Shown in pieces: positions 1-8,350 of a stretch of 23,474 nt of DNA. The DNA is from Phycisphaerae bacterium (lineage in GTDB: Bacteria > Planctomycetota > Phycisphaerae > JAAYCJ01): contig JAAZAW010000325.1 of assembly GCA_012514125.1 (NCBI GenBank), positions 1 through 23,474 on the forward strand, written 5' to 3'. Numbering within the stretch: the stretch's first letter is position 1; each line of letters begins with the position of its first letter. The position numbers and the translations under genes were made by a program. The notes beneath the pieces were generated by a model that saw nothing but the letters and a program-made list of their open reading frames with translations, was not told the DNA's origin and ran no database searches.

Positions 1-33
1 GTACCGCGCATTCAATAAGTCAATTCCGTATAA
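1..33. repeat. Left arm of a 33-bp terminal inverted repeat
   Basis: Bases 1-33 are the exact reverse complement of 23394-23426. The match stops at base 34 on the inner side; on the outer side it is cut by the window edge, so the true repeat may be longer. The arm ends 14 bases before the start codon of the GTPase gene. It may be a genuine inverted repeat or an assembly break at a repeat. Confidence 0.9.
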
Positions 34-47
34 TACAGGAGATTATC

Positions 48-749
48 ATGAAAGTTGTTATCTGCGCAGGCCCGCCGACCAGTGGAAAAACCACCGTCCT
101 AAAACAGCTCATCAAAAAGCTCATCGTCAAAGGACATCGCCCAGCCTTCCTGAAAATCGATGTACAATTCGCCGAAGAAGACGAACTCTTTGCAAAAGAA
201 TTCAACATTCCCACCAAAAAAACGTATTCCGGCGAGTTATGCCCCGACCACTGCAACGTCATGGTGCTCGGTGATGCCATCGAATGGGCACAGCGAGAAA
301 ATGCCGATTACTTTATCGTCGAAACCGCGGGTTTATGTTTGCGATGCTCGCCCTACGTTGAAAGTACCCTCGGTATCGTCGTTCTTGAGTCCACCAGCGG
401 CATGAATCTGCCCAGAAAAATCGGTCCGATGCTTTCACTGGCCGATATCGCCGTGATTACAAAAATCGATCTGGTTTCTCAGGCGGAACGCGAGGTGTTC
501 CGATCACGCGTTCTCGAAGCCGCCCGAAATATCGATATCGCGGAAGCAGATGCCCTTCACGGAATAGGTCTGGATTCGCTCATAAAAAAAATTCTCAATA
601 TACAGGACATCGCTCCGCCGCTGTTCCTGCGGGGCAATCCGCCGGTGGGTACTTGCACCATCTGCGTCGGCAAAAAGGAAATCGGATGGAAACAACACTT
701 CGGCGTCGTTCGTTCACTTGAAACTGACCTCTTTTATCAGGGAGAATAA
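48..749 (+). CDS. HypB/UreG/CobW-like metal-centre GTPase
   Basis: This 233-residue protein is a SIMIBI-class P-loop GTPase of the kind that loads metals or cofactors into enzymes (HypB, UreG, CobW/P47K relatives). The Walker A motif GPPTSGKT is at residues 8-15, a Walker B-like VETAG follows near residue 100, and TKIDL near 148 is the guanine-specificity motif. It also carries paired cysteines: CPDHC near residue 66, CLRC near 105 and CTIC near 210, which suggests bound metal or an Fe-S cluster. AGGAG at 37-41 precedes the ATG by six bases. The stop is two bases before the next gene, an Fe-S protein, so the two are probably co-translated and act together. The client enzyme is not visible; the gene to the left lies outside the window. 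The family call is firm, the specific role is unknown. Confidence 0.8.
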   Translation: MKVVICAGPPTSGKTTVLKQLIKKLIVKGHRPAFLKIDVQFAEEDELFAKEFNIPTKKTYSGELCPDHCNVMVLGDAIEWAQRENADYFIVETAGLCLRCSPYVESTLGIVVLESTSGMNLPRKIGPMLSLADIAVITKIDLVSQAEREVFRSRVLEAARNIDIAEADALHGIGLDSLIKKILNIQDIAPPLFLRGNPPVGTCTICVGKKEIGWKQHFGVVRSLETDLFYQGE

Positions 750-751
750 CC

Positions 752-1447
752 ATGACAGACATCAACACTATTCTTTCAAAATTGCCCGGACTCAATTGCG
801 GTCTGTGCGGCTCGAAATCATGCGAAGATTTCGCAAATATCGTCTCAGAAAATCCAACCGAACTGCAACGATGTATTCATATCGACGCAGAGCATGCCCC
901 ATCGTCAACGAACCAGAGCTTTGAAAATTGCCGGGCAACCTGTAACGCCTGTACGTCGGCACAATATCGCCCCGCGAAAAAATGGAAAGATTCTCTCGAC
1001 AGGGAATATGATTTCATTCTCGATTCGTTGCCAAACGACCCCGGACCGCGGGAAGTCATTCGACCCCACAACCCCATGCTCACACGAGAATTGAATATCC
1101 AAAAAGGAGATATCCTCATCGGCCGTCCTCTGGGCATGTCCTGCGGGTGTCCCATTACCCATTGCGGCATTGTCATGAATGTCGATCCGCGCACCGGCGT
1201 CATGGACTGGTGTGTCACCGGTCCCCTCGGGCCACGAAACAACGGATATAAGGACATCGGTTACTATTCCGCAGAGGCCTATGAAGGCATCGTTCGCGAA
1301 ACGCAGAAAGAATTAAAAATCGGTATGCGTTACTGGTTTCAACCTCACCGATGTATGCTCCAGTGGCGGCACAGCGGATTGATCAATTTCATCAACCAGA
1401 CTCCCCACGGACACCAGGTCCGAATTGAAGGTTTGTTCATCGGATAA
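752..1447 (+). CDS. Cys-rich 4Fe-4S domain protein partnered with the GTPase
   Basis: This 231-residue soluble protein begins with a four-cysteine Fe-S domain like that of corrinoid/CO-dehydrogenase-associated proteins (PF04060 type): C16, C19, C24 and C41 in a CxxC-x4-C-x16-C pattern within LNCGLCGSKSC and downstream. More cysteines follow: CRATCNAC near residue 63, CGCPITHC near 131, one near 152 and HRC near 201. That is enough for a second cluster or a metal site. No signal peptide or membrane segment is seen. GGGAG at 739-743 precedes the ATG and only two bases separate it from the GTPase gene, so the pair is an operon. I infer a metallocofactor assembly or electron-transfer role with the GTPase; no substrate can be named. 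A convergent terminator follows the stop. Confidence 0.75.
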   Translation: MTDINTILSKLPGLNCGLCGSKSCEDFANIVSENPTELQRCIHIDAEHAPSSTNQSFENCRATCNACTSAQYRPAKKWKDSLDREYDFILDSLPNDPGPREVIRPHNPMLTRELNIQKGDILIGRPLGMSCGCPITHCGIVMNVDPRTGVMDWCVTGPLGPRNNGYKDIGYYSAEAYEGIVRETQKELKIGMRYWFQPHRCMLQWRHSGLINFINQTPHGHQVRIEGLFIG

Positions 1448-1468
1448 ACCATTCTCAATCCGGCCCAC

Positions 1469-1508
1469 AAAAAAAGCAGGAACGCGTTTGAAGTGTTCCT
1501 GCTTTAAA
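1469..1508. terminator. Bidirectional intrinsic terminator between the Fe-S gene and sat
   Basis: An 11-bp perfect stem pairs 1473-1483 (AAAGCAGGAAC) with 1495-1505 (GTTCCTGCTTT) around an 11-base loop. On the minus strand the stem is followed by a run of seven U from the A tract at 1469-1475. On the plus strand it ends in UUU. The position between two convergent stop codons (1447 and 1527) fits a shared terminator. Confidence 0.85.
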
Positions 1509-1526
1509 TTATCGATAATTCAATCA

Positions 1527-2687
1527 TCAATGGGCATGCCGGTATGACTCAATTAAAATCTGCGCCACTTCAGGCCTGGAAAATTCCGCCGGCGGCAGTT
1601 GCCCCGCACAAAGCATCTCTCGAACCTTCGTCCCCGACAAAAATACATAGTTCGACTTATCATGTCCGCACGTCTTTGCCGTCGCCATCCCGCCGCACGC
1701 TTTGCAATAAAACGAATGCTCGAACTTCATCGGCACAATCTTCAATAATTTCTGATCGATCTGATCGAATATCTTCTGCGCGTCATACGTTCCGTAATAG
1801 CTGCCCACACCCGCGTGGTCCCTGCCCACAATAAAGTGTGAACAACCATAATTCTTCCGAATAATCGCGTGTAAAATCGCCTCGCGCGGCCCCGCGTACC
1901 GCATCGCCGACGGCATCACCGAAAGTGCCACACGCGACGGCTGATAATAATTTTTCATCAGCACGTCATAGCACTTCATCCGAACATCCGCAGGAATATC
2001 GTCGGATTTGGTCTTGCCCACCAGCGGGTGAATCAGCAAACCATCACACGTCTCCAGCGCCACCTTCGTGATATATTCATGGGCACGATGGATCGGGTTT
2101 CGCGTCTGAAACGCCACAATCGTCTGCCAACCCTTTTCTTCGAACATCGCCCGGGTCTGCGCCGGCGTAAGCCGATACTCCGTAAAATCAGGCTCGTAAT
2201 TCGCACAAATCACATCGATCGGGCCGCCCAGACAAACATCGCCTTCATCATACACCATCGCCACACCCGGATGAGCCTTGTCCATGGTCTTATAGACGTT
2301 CTGTGCCTCAAGGTCCTTATTTCGGCTGTACTTGCTCGTGATATTCAAAATCGCCAGCACTTTGCCCTGATCGTCCAGCAACGTCGCCTTGCCGCCCACA
2401 TGAAACTTGTCCGCATCCGCCGACTTGACCACACACGTAATCGGAACCGACCACGGCAGCCCGTTAGGCAACTTGATATCGTTGCAAATCGTATAAAACT
2501 CTTCTTCCGTCACAAATCCGGTCAATGGCGAAAACGCACCTATCGCGATCATTTCCAGATCGCACTGTTCACGTTCACTAAGCTTAATTGTCGGAAATGC
2601 TCTCGCCTCCGCCAACAGCGCCTTACCCTTATCCGCTTCAACAATCCGGTTTACCAGTTTTCCACCATGTGGTTCGATCAAACTCAT
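1527..2687 (-). CDS. sat: Sulfate adenylyltransferase (ATP sulfurylase)
   Basis: This 386-residue enzyme catalyses ATP + sulfate to APS + pyrophosphate, or the reverse, in the cytoplasm. The diagnostic motif QTRNPIHRAHE is at residues 194-204 and GRDHAGVG at 288-295. A zinc-type CxxC with C340 and H342 (C328, C331) is present, as in the monofunctional bacterial/archaeal enzymes. Length matches that monofunctional type; no APS-kinase domain is fused. The ATG at 2687 has an AGGAGA-type ribosome site just upstream. No aprAB, dsr, cysC, cysH or sulfate transporter is in the window, so assimilatory versus dissimilatory use cannot be decided. It appears monocistronic: 141 bases separate it from the upstream gene and a strong terminator follows. 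Confidence 0.95.
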   Translation of the reverse strand: MSLIEPHGGKLVNRIVEADKGKALLAEARAFPTIKLSEREQCDLEMIAIGAFSPLTGFVTEEEFYTICNDIKLPNGLPWSVPITCVVKSADADKFHVGGKATLLDDQGKVLAILNITSKYSRNKDLEAQNVYKTMDKAHPGVAMVYDEGDVCLGGPIDVICANYEPDFTEYRLTPAQTRAMFEEKGWQTIVAFQTRNPIHRAHEYITKVALETCDGLLIHPLVGKTKSDDIPADVRMKCYDVLMKNYYQPSRVALSVMPSAMRYAGPREAILHAIIRKNYGCSHFIVGRDHAGVGSYYGTYDAQKIFDQIDQKLLKIVPMKFEHSFYCKACGGMATAKTCGHDKSNYVFLSGTKVREMLCAGQLPPAEFSRPEVAQILIESYRHAH

Positions 2688-2760
2688 GTTATTCCTGTCT
2701 CCTGTGCAAAAATAATATCCAAATTGGGGATTGTAACCTTTTTCCCCTCATCGGGCCAAT

Positions 2761-2772
2761 GTTTTTAAAAAC
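2761..2772. other. Perfect palindrome GTTTTTAAAAAC in the sat upstream spacer
   Basis: A 12-base perfect palindrome lies in the 141-base spacer between the glycosidase stop (2829) and the sat start (2687). It has no loop, so it is unlikely to be an intrinsic terminator. It may be chance in an AT-rich spacer or a protein-binding site. Confidence 0.3.
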
Positions 2773-2828
2773 CTTTCCATCACCGCTGTGAATCACAAAA
2801 TATGGAGGCTCCCAAAATCGCCAACACT

Positions 2829-4793
2829 TTATTCGATAACCAACACACAGTGAATATCGATCCGAGGCAATTGAGCCGTAATGACACCCTCGGCGTAGGA
2901 CCATTCCATTTTTGTGTTCCCCGGAACAACGGAGACCGATTTGGGCTTTTCCGGACTCTGAATCGTTACCGTGACGTCCATGACCGGTGAAATTTCCTCC
3001 GCGATGACCCGCCGGGGATAAAGCATCTCAGCGGCACCGCGATTAATCAGATTCACCAGCGTTTTTCCCTCTTTTTTACGCAGGATCATTTCCAGCCTTG
3101 GCGATGCGGTCACACGGGCAAGCCAGGAAATATTCAGGGAATCGAACAAATCCGATAAAAACGTGCGAAGCCGGGGATAATGACCTATAAAATACTCTTG
3201 AAAAATCGGTCCGTGAACGGCAAGAATCGATCCGCGTCCCACCGGTCTTCGCGTGACAATAGTTTTATCGGTGCGGTTTTTTTCCGGTTCCCGATTCGAC
3301 AAAGCACAAACCAGCGATTCGGTTCCCTTCACAGGTCTGACCGCCTGCCATGTCCCTGAAACAGGAACGGAAGTTTTCCCTGTCGGCAGCCAAATTCTCG
3401 AAATATCCTCCGAGACCGATTCGACTCCTACAAAGTCAGGTACTTCTTTGACCAGATGTGAGCCGCTTAACAGCACGTGTCCGCCATTTTGGGCGAATGC
3501 TTCAAGACGATCAATCAACGCTTTTGTCAATCGGGTCTGTTCGGGAACGACAAGAAGCTTATAATCGTCCATCCGATCTAAAACAACCGGATCGGGAAGG
3601 ATATCCGTGGAATGATGTGTTTCGAGCAGAGCGTGCAGAGCGCCTTCGACCGGCTGATTGGCTTGACCATAGTTGAACAGGGGATCATTATGCGAATAAA
3701 AATGGTCGGCCAGGTGCAAAATCGCCGCCTGAGGAATCGTCTTCGATTTGAAACAAGTTTCCTTTCGTTCACGACAGAAATTCGCGACCTCGGCGATGAT
3801 CTCCTGCTGCCAGCCGGTAAGCCAGCCGGTCCTCTGAGGCGTATTGTAGATCATGATCGCTCCACCCAGCGCGATAACCTCCACAACCTCCTGATTCAAA
3901 TGTACAACGGATTTCATGTTCCAGGGGGGATCGGCCCCCATATCGCCGGTTTTGGTAAATCCCCACGCCATCAGGTCCCAGGTGATATTTCGGCTGTCGA
4001 TCGCACGGGCTTCAATCGCCGCTCGATTCGACCCCCATACATAATCATAATCGCCGCTGATATAGTCGATCGAAGCTCGAATCGGATCAGGCTGGCGAAC
4101 GGTATACATCCAATTGCTGCAAACCAGACACGACGGTTTCTTGGTGTGAACCGCCTGGGCGTAATGGTCGACATATTCGACAAAAAGATCACGATGAAAT
4201 TGAAGCCAAGCCTCCCAGTTCGAATCTTCCTTCGTCACGGGAATTTCCGTCCGTCCGGTTCGCCGTGTAAATTCAGCCTTACACAAATCACACCAGCACG
4301 GCTGAGCGGCCCAGTTATCGCCATCGACCCAGAAACCATCGACATCATATTTTTCGATAATTTCCAACATCTGCGGAATCATCAATTCGTCCGTATACCC
4401 GCTCATTCGGCAGGTGGTGTTCTTATCTCGCTCGCCGGCAGGACCGACTTTCGCCCATTCCGGATGCAACTCGATGGCCCGGGAATCCCAAACGCCCGAA
4501 TAATGCATTCCCAGCTTGATGCCCAACTCGCGCGTTACGTCGCGGTGGATTCGCAGCGCATCGACTTGTACACCGGGCGAAGTCGAACCGATCTCCGTCG
4601 GCCAACTGGTATAACCGGGATGGCCTTTGCAATCGCATTGAATCCAGTCCGGCTTAACCATCCATAACCGTTCGCGCAGATGCTCATGGGTCAGTTCCCT
4701 GCCCAATTCCGTATCACTCGCCCCTGCGTGAAGATCATAATGAATGCCAAAAAAAACGTTGTCATGCCAGTTCTCACGGTTGATAAAAGTCAT
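2829..4793 (-). CDS. Putative intracellular glycoside hydrolase (alpha-L-fucosidase/GH42-like architecture)
   Basis: This 654-residue protein looks like a TIM-barrel glycosidase followed by a GATase-like/beta-galactosidase trimerisation-type domain. The N-terminal barrel has IHYDLHAG at residues 17-24, GIKLGMHYSGVWDS around 91-104 and DGFWVDGD at 152-159, where D157 is a good candidate catalytic carboxylate. The region near 390-470, with a LLVVPEQ strand and NGGHVLLSG, resembles the Rossmann-like trimerisation domain of GH42 and similar enzymes. There is no signal peptide, so it probably acts on imported oligosaccharides. The closest idea is a fucosidase-like family such as GH29/GH151, but I cannot assign family or substrate from the sequence alone. 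No transporter or sugar-catabolic neighbour is present. Confidence 0.6.
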   Translation of the reverse strand: MTFINRENWHDNVFFGIHYDLHAGASDTELGRELTHEHLRERLWMVKPDWIQCDCKGHPGYTSWPTEIGSTSPGVQVDALRIHRDVTRELGIKLGMHYSGVWDSRAIELHPEWAKVGPAGERDKNTTCRMSGYTDELMIPQMLEIIEKYDVDGFWVDGDNWAAQPCWCDLCKAEFTRRTGRTEIPVTKEDSNWEAWLQFHRDLFVEYVDHYAQAVHTKKPSCLVCSNWMYTVRQPDPIRASIDYISGDYDYVWGSNRAAIEARAIDSRNITWDLMAWGFTKTGDMGADPPWNMKSVVHLNQEVVEVIALGGAIMIYNTPQRTGWLTGWQQEIIAEVANFCRERKETCFKSKTIPQAAILHLADHFYSHNDPLFNYGQANQPVEGALHALLETHHSTDILPDPVVLDRMDDYKLLVVPEQTRLTKALIDRLEAFAQNGGHVLLSGSHLVKEVPDFVGVESVSEDISRIWLPTGKTSVPVSGTWQAVRPVKGTESLVCALSNREPEKNRTDKTIVTRRPVGRGSILAVHGPIFQEYFIGHYPRLRTFLSDLFDSLNISWLARVTASPRLEMILRKKEGKTLVNLINRGAAEMLYPRRVIAEEISPVMDVTVTIQSPEKPKSVSVVPGNTKMEWSYAEGVITAQLPRIDIHCVLVIE

Positions 4794-4839
4794 CGTTTTT
4801 ATTCCTTTTAGAGTTCACAGGGATAGAATATTCCCCTCA

Positions 4840-4845
4840 ATTATA
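4840..4845 (-). promoter_or_regulatory. Candidate -10 element (TATAAT) for the glycosidase gene
   Basis: A perfect TATAAT on the minus strand lies 47 bases upstream of the glycosidase ATG, in the 109-base spacer downstream of purF. No convincing -35 hexamer stands 16-18 bases further up, so the call rests on the -10 alone. Confidence 0.35.
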
Positions 4846-4889
4846 AAAGACTCCACCCAGACGCGCAGAGCCATTTGTCTTCACCGGAG

Positions 4890-4903
4890 CAACTTCCAAC
4901 CAT
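4890..4903 (-). repeat. TTGGAAGTTG repeat word at the purF 3' end
   Basis: Read in the purF direction, the stop codon runs directly into TGGTTGGAAGTTGC. The core word TTGGAAGTTG recurs next to the stops of other genes in this window (8351-8384, 9704-9716, 10841-10863, 21399-21409). Confidence 0.5.
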
Positions 4904-6327
4904 TAAAACAAATTCAACTGCCGGCGTTCCTGCGAAAATTTTCCGACCTGCGGATCCACCGGTGTCGGATATTGCCCCGTAAAACATGCCTTGCAGAAAT
5001 GATCGGCAGGCAAGTCCATACAATCAAGCATGCCCTCCGCTGAAATATACCCCAAACTGTCGATCTCCAGAAACTGCCGAATCTCTTCCACCGAACGTTC
5101 CGATGCGATCAACTCTTTCGTCGTCGGAAAATCCACTCCAAAATAACAAGGCCACCGAACAGGCGGCGAACTGATCCGAAGATGAATTTCCTTCGCCCCC
5201 GCCGCACGCAAAGCCCGCATTTTTCCCAGCGTCGTCGTGCCCCGAACAATCGAATCGTCAACCACCACCACCCGCTTGGCGTCCACAGAAGGACGAATCA
5301 CATTAAGTTTCATCTTCACCGATAAATCCCGAAGCCGTTGCGACGGTTGAATAAACGTCCTGCCTACATAATGGCTGCGAACAAAACCACGGACATACTT
5401 GATCCCCGACGCATCACTATATCCCATCGCCGCGCATCGCCCTGAGTCCGGTACCGAAATCACCACATCCGCGTCCGCCGGATGTTCCTTCGCCAGACAT
5501 TGCCCCATCTTGTACCGCGTCGTATGAACGTTGAACCCGAAAACCCGGCTCGCAGGGTCCGCAAAATACACGTGCTCAAAAACACAATGCGCCGGTTTCA
5601 AGCCTTCCTCGGCCCGTTGTTCGGGCGTGACAAAAAATCGCGATTTATACCCTCGCTCATCGATCTGAATAATCTCCCCCGGCTCCACATCGCGAACATA
5701 TTTCGCCCCGATCACATCGAACGCACACGTCTCCGACGCCACGCAATAGTGTCCGTCGATCTCACCGATACACAAAGGCCGAAGCCCGAACGGGTCGCGA
5801 GCGGCAATAACCTTGTCCGCCGTCAAAAACACCAGACTGAACGCCCCCTGCAAATCTCCAAGAATATGCCCAAGCGAATCGTCCACGGCGATATGTTCCG
5901 GATCCGCCAGCATATGAAATATCACTTCCGTATCGCTCGTCGTATGAAAAATATGACCCTGCTGCTCGTAATGATGACGAATCAGCGGAGCATTAATAAT
6001 ATTCCCGTTATGCGCTATCGCCAGCTCGCCCTGCGAATATTCCGCCACCAGAGGCTGTGCATTAATCGGGGCGCTTGAACCCGTCGTGCTATATCGCACA
6101 TGACCGATCGCATTCGGATTCTTGAGCTTGTTGATCGTCTCATCCGTAAAAACATTTCCCACCAGCCCCATCGCCTTATGGCACATAATCCGCCCGCCGT
6201 TGCTCGTAGCGATTCCCGCGGACTCCTGCCCGCGATGCTGCAACGCGAATATCCCCAAATAAGTTAACTCTGCCGCCTCCGGATGAACAATACCGAAGAC
6301 TCCGCAATGATCCTTACCCATAGCCAT
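4903..6327 (-). CDS. purF: Amidophosphoribosyltransferase (glutamine PRPP amidotransferase), Fe-S type
   Basis: This 474-residue enzyme makes 5-phosphoribosylamine from PRPP and glutamine, the first committed step of purine synthesis. The N-terminal Ntn glutaminase domain starts MAMGKDHCGVFG, so C8 becomes the nucleophile after removal of a short propeptide. The phosphoribosyltransferase domain has the PRPP loop VVVVDDSIVRGTT at 353-365. C248, C394, C445 and C448 (HFCKACFTG) match the four ligands of the regulatory 4Fe-4S cluster of the Bacillus-type enzyme. Length is normal. AGGAG lies about ten bases before the ATG at 6327. No other purine genes adjoin it, so it appears to be a single-gene unit. 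Confidence 0.95.
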   Translation of the reverse strand: MAMGKDHCGVFGIVHPEAAELTYLGIFALQHRGQESAGIATSNGGRIMCHKAMGLVGNVFTDETINKLKNPNAIGHVRYSTTGSSAPINAQPLVAEYSQGELAIAHNGNIINAPLIRHHYEQQGHIFHTTSDTEVIFHMLADPEHIAVDDSLGHILGDLQGAFSLVFLTADKVIAARDPFGLRPLCIGEIDGHYCVASETCAFDVIGAKYVRDVEPGEIIQIDERGYKSRFFVTPEQRAEEGLKPAHCVFEHVYFADPASRVFGFNVHTTRYKMGQCLAKEHPADADVVISVPDSGRCAAMGYSDASGIKYVRGFVRSHYVGRTFIQPSQRLRDLSVKMKLNVIRPSVDAKRVVVVDDSIVRGTTTLGKMRALRAAGAKEIHLRISSPPVRWPCYFGVDFPTTKELIASERSVEEIRQFLEIDSLGYISAEGMLDCMDLPADHFCKACFTGQYPTPVDPQVGKFSQERRQLNLF

Positions 6328-6398
6328 GGAATTTCAACTCCTGTAAAATATCAAAATGTCCTCTCCCAAGCCGTCAAAAACACCTATGGAGAACACAA

Positions 6399-6404
6399 AT
6401 TATA
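6399..6404 (-). promoter_or_regulatory. Candidate -10 (TATAAT) for purF
   Basis: The minus strand reads TATAAT here, 72 bases upstream of the purF start codon. The hexamer 17 bases further upstream (TCCCAA) is a weak -35, so the promoter assignment is tentative. Confidence 0.35.
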
Positions 6405-6672
6405 TTGCCGCTTAATACCTTTTGGGATGGAAAACTTTTTAAGCGTAACAAAGAACCAAAAATAAGTCAACGAATCGGCGATAAAAAATTCCAGTCCCCC
6501 CATCTTTCACAAATAAGGTACCAAATGAACAAAAAAACTCGTTATAATCCGGCAGACCGAACCATCCAACCACCGCCATTCCCCCCTTATCTGCGAAAAA
6601 AACCTCCAACCATACTCATATCCACATCCCCCTTGCCATCTTCATATTTTGAACACAAATTTCTTTTATAAG

Positions 6673-6701
6673 TTGACACCGTCACGACAAAACATTAATT
6701 T
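6673..6701 (+). promoter_or_regulatory. Candidate promoter for the radical SAM gene
   Basis: A consensus -35 TTGACA is at 6673-6678. Seventeen bases later TAATTT (6696-6701) is a modest -10. A better-looking TATAAC at 6701-6706 is at 22 bases, too far for a standard sigma-70 promoter. The start codon is at 6730. Confidence 0.4.
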
Positions 6702-6729
6702 ATAACTTATTATCTACATGGGAGGCATT

Positions 6730-8256
6730 ATGAAAATTTCACTTGTGGGAACTTACGCATCCGCTGAAGCCGTCGGTTTACGATTCATTTCGTCCTTACT
6801 CAAATCCAAAGGCCATGACGTCCAACTGATCCTGATGACCGCCAAACGAAACAAAAAAGCCGCCACTACCTACCCCCAAACCATCATCGACCAATTCATC
6901 CCCCTCGTCCGTGACAGCCAGCTCATCGGACTAAGTCTCATGACCAATACCTACTATCACGCAAGAGAACTCACCCTCGCCATCAAAAACGCCGGTATCA
7001 CCGCCCCCGTCGTCTGGGGCGGGGTCCATCCCACCGTCGCACCCGACACCTGCATCGACCACACCGATATCGTCTGCATCGGCGAAGGCGAAGGCCCCAT
7101 GGTTGATCTTGCCCATGCCGTTGAAACAAACCAGGATTACACCCATATTCCCAATCTCTGGGTCAAAACACCCACAGGCCTCGTCAAAAACGATGTCCGC
7201 CCCCTCCTGGAAGACCTCGACCAACTCCCCTTCCCCGATTACGATCTCCAGGCCGGCCATTACGTCGTTCACAAAGATAAAATCGTCCCCGCCACCCCCA
7301 AAAACATGCGAAACACCCTCATCCGGTACAGGCTCCTGACCACCCGAGGCTGCCCGTACGCCTGCGCCTTCTGCTGCAACTCAAGCTGGATCAAAATCTA
7401 CCGCGGAAAAGGTCCCTGGGTCAGAAAACGCTCCATCGAAAACGTCATCGCGGAACTTGAATCCATCAAAAACCGATTCCCCAGCGTCAATTCCATGACT
7501 ATCTCCGACGACACCTTCTTCGTCCGCGATGAAAAAGAATTTGAAAAATTCGCCGAACTTTACAAGTCCAAAATAGGCTGGCCTTTCGAAATCAACACCC
7601 ACCCCGCCACAATCAACGAACAAAAGATCAAAATCCTCCAAGCCTGTGGCTGTTCCATCGTAAAAATGGGTATCCAGAGCGGCTCGCAAAAAACCAATTA
7701 CGAAATCTTCAATCGGCGTGTCCCCAATCAAACCGTCGTCCAAGCCATGGGAACCCTCAACCAATTTTCCAGTATCCAGAAGGAATATCACTACATCGTC
7801 AACAACCCCTTCGAGCCTGAATCCCAGTTCACCGAAACGCTCCATTTCGCCGCTGAACATCACGCCGACAACAGCAAGTTCCTGATCTTCCCTCTTGCCC
7901 TGTTTCCAGGCTCGCAACTTCATCAACGCGCCGCCGAAGAGGGCATTATCAGCCCAAACCAAACCGAAATCTTCGAACGCGTCTTCGCCGGAAAAGCCAA
8001 ACGTCGTTTCGACAAATTAGGCTACAACACCATGCTCCTCCAAGCCGTCGTCAATTTGCGGACAAAAAAGATCCCTTCAAAATTATTGCATGGGTTCATC
8101 GACTTCATGCTCGCAACACCCGTCCGTTTCTGTCTAGACACCAAACCCTTCAAGCTTGCGATCGTAGGCATCTATCTCTTCGGCCGTTCAATCAATAAAA
8201 CCCTCTATCAACTTTTCGTCCGTCCCTTCCGAAAAAAACAACCCCGATACGCCTGA
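6730..8256 (+). CDS. B12-binding-domain radical SAM protein (class B type)
   Basis: The chosen ATG at 6730 has GGGAGG at 6720-6725 four bases upstream; an ATG at 6718 overlaps that ribosome site and is rejected. The 508-residue product has an N-terminal Rossmann-like cobalamin-binding-type domain (residues 1-135, with WGGVHPTVAPD at 96-106 and GEGEGP at 118-123). The radical SAM cluster motif is C208-x3-C212-x2-C215. No canonical DxHxxG B12-ligand motif is seen, so cobalamin would bind base-off without a histidine ligand, or not at all. The C-terminal 70 residues include a hydrophobic, basic stretch (PFKLAIVGIYLFG) that could lie on the membrane. Family members modify tetrapyrroles, hopanoids, lipids or peptides; the substrate here is unknown and no partner gene adjoins it. 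Codon third positions are strikingly C-rich. Confidence 0.85.
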   Translation: MKISLVGTYASAEAVGLRFISSLLKSKGHDVQLILMTAKRNKKAATTYPQTIIDQFIPLVRDSQLIGLSLMTNTYYHARELTLAIKNAGITAPVVWGGVHPTVAPDTCIDHTDIVCIGEGEGPMVDLAHAVETNQDYTHIPNLWVKTPTGLVKNDVRPLLEDLDQLPFPDYDLQAGHYVVHKDKIVPATPKNMRNTLIRYRLLTTRGCPYACAFCCNSSWIKIYRGKGPWVRKRSIENVIAELESIKNRFPSVNSMTISDDTFFVRDEKEFEKFAELYKSKIGWPFEINTHPATINEQKIKILQACGCSIVKMGIQSGSQKTNYEIFNRRVPNQTVVQAMGTLNQFSSIQKEYHYIVNNPFEPESQFTETLHFAAEHHADNSKFLIFPLALFPGSQLHQRAAEEGIISPNQTEIFERVFAGKAKRRFDKLGYNTMLLQAVVNLRTKKIPSKLLHGFIDFMLATPVRFCLDTKPFKLAIVGIYLFGRSINKTLYQLFVRPFRKKQPRYA

Positions 8257-8295
8257 CAACTCCCTGCTCAAACTCCGCTCAACAATATAACATCA

Positions 8296-8320
8296 AAGGG
8301 TGGGTTCTCGCCCACTCCTT
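8296..8320. terminator. Weak hairpin between convergent radical SAM and E2 genes
   Basis: GTGGG at 8300-8304 pairs with CCCAC at 8311-8315 around a six-base loop, with imperfect extension on both sides. It sits between two convergent stop codons (8256 and 8385) but lacks a clear U tract. The GTGGG..CCCAC core also resembles spacer repeat words near 20926 and 21416. Confidence 0.3.
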
Positions 8321-8350
8321 CTCTTCCAGACTCAAAGACTTTCCGACTTT

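Larger units (their letters stand above)
6328..6729. other. Divergent intergenic region between purF and the radical SAM gene
   Basis: About 400 bases without a credible gene, AT-rich compared with its neighbours. It must hold the promoters of two divergent genes. On the minus strand a perfect TATAAT is at 6399-6404, 72 bases before the purF ATG, with a poor -35. On the plus strand a TTGACA is at 6673-6678. I see no strong hairpin or riboswitch-like architecture here. Confidence 0.6.

Noticed and set aside
29..34. TATAAT near the left end as a promoter for the GTPase gene
   Set aside because: It lies only 14 bases before the ATG, so the transcript would start inside or after the ribosome site, and no -35 is present.
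3612..4667. 351-residue open frame on the plus strand across the glycosidase
   Set aside because: It is antisense to a gene with clear domain motifs and has no recognisable domain or ribosome site.
6718..6729. ATG at 6718 as the start of the radical SAM protein
   Set aside because: It overlaps the GGGAGG ribosome site that serves the ATG at 6730.
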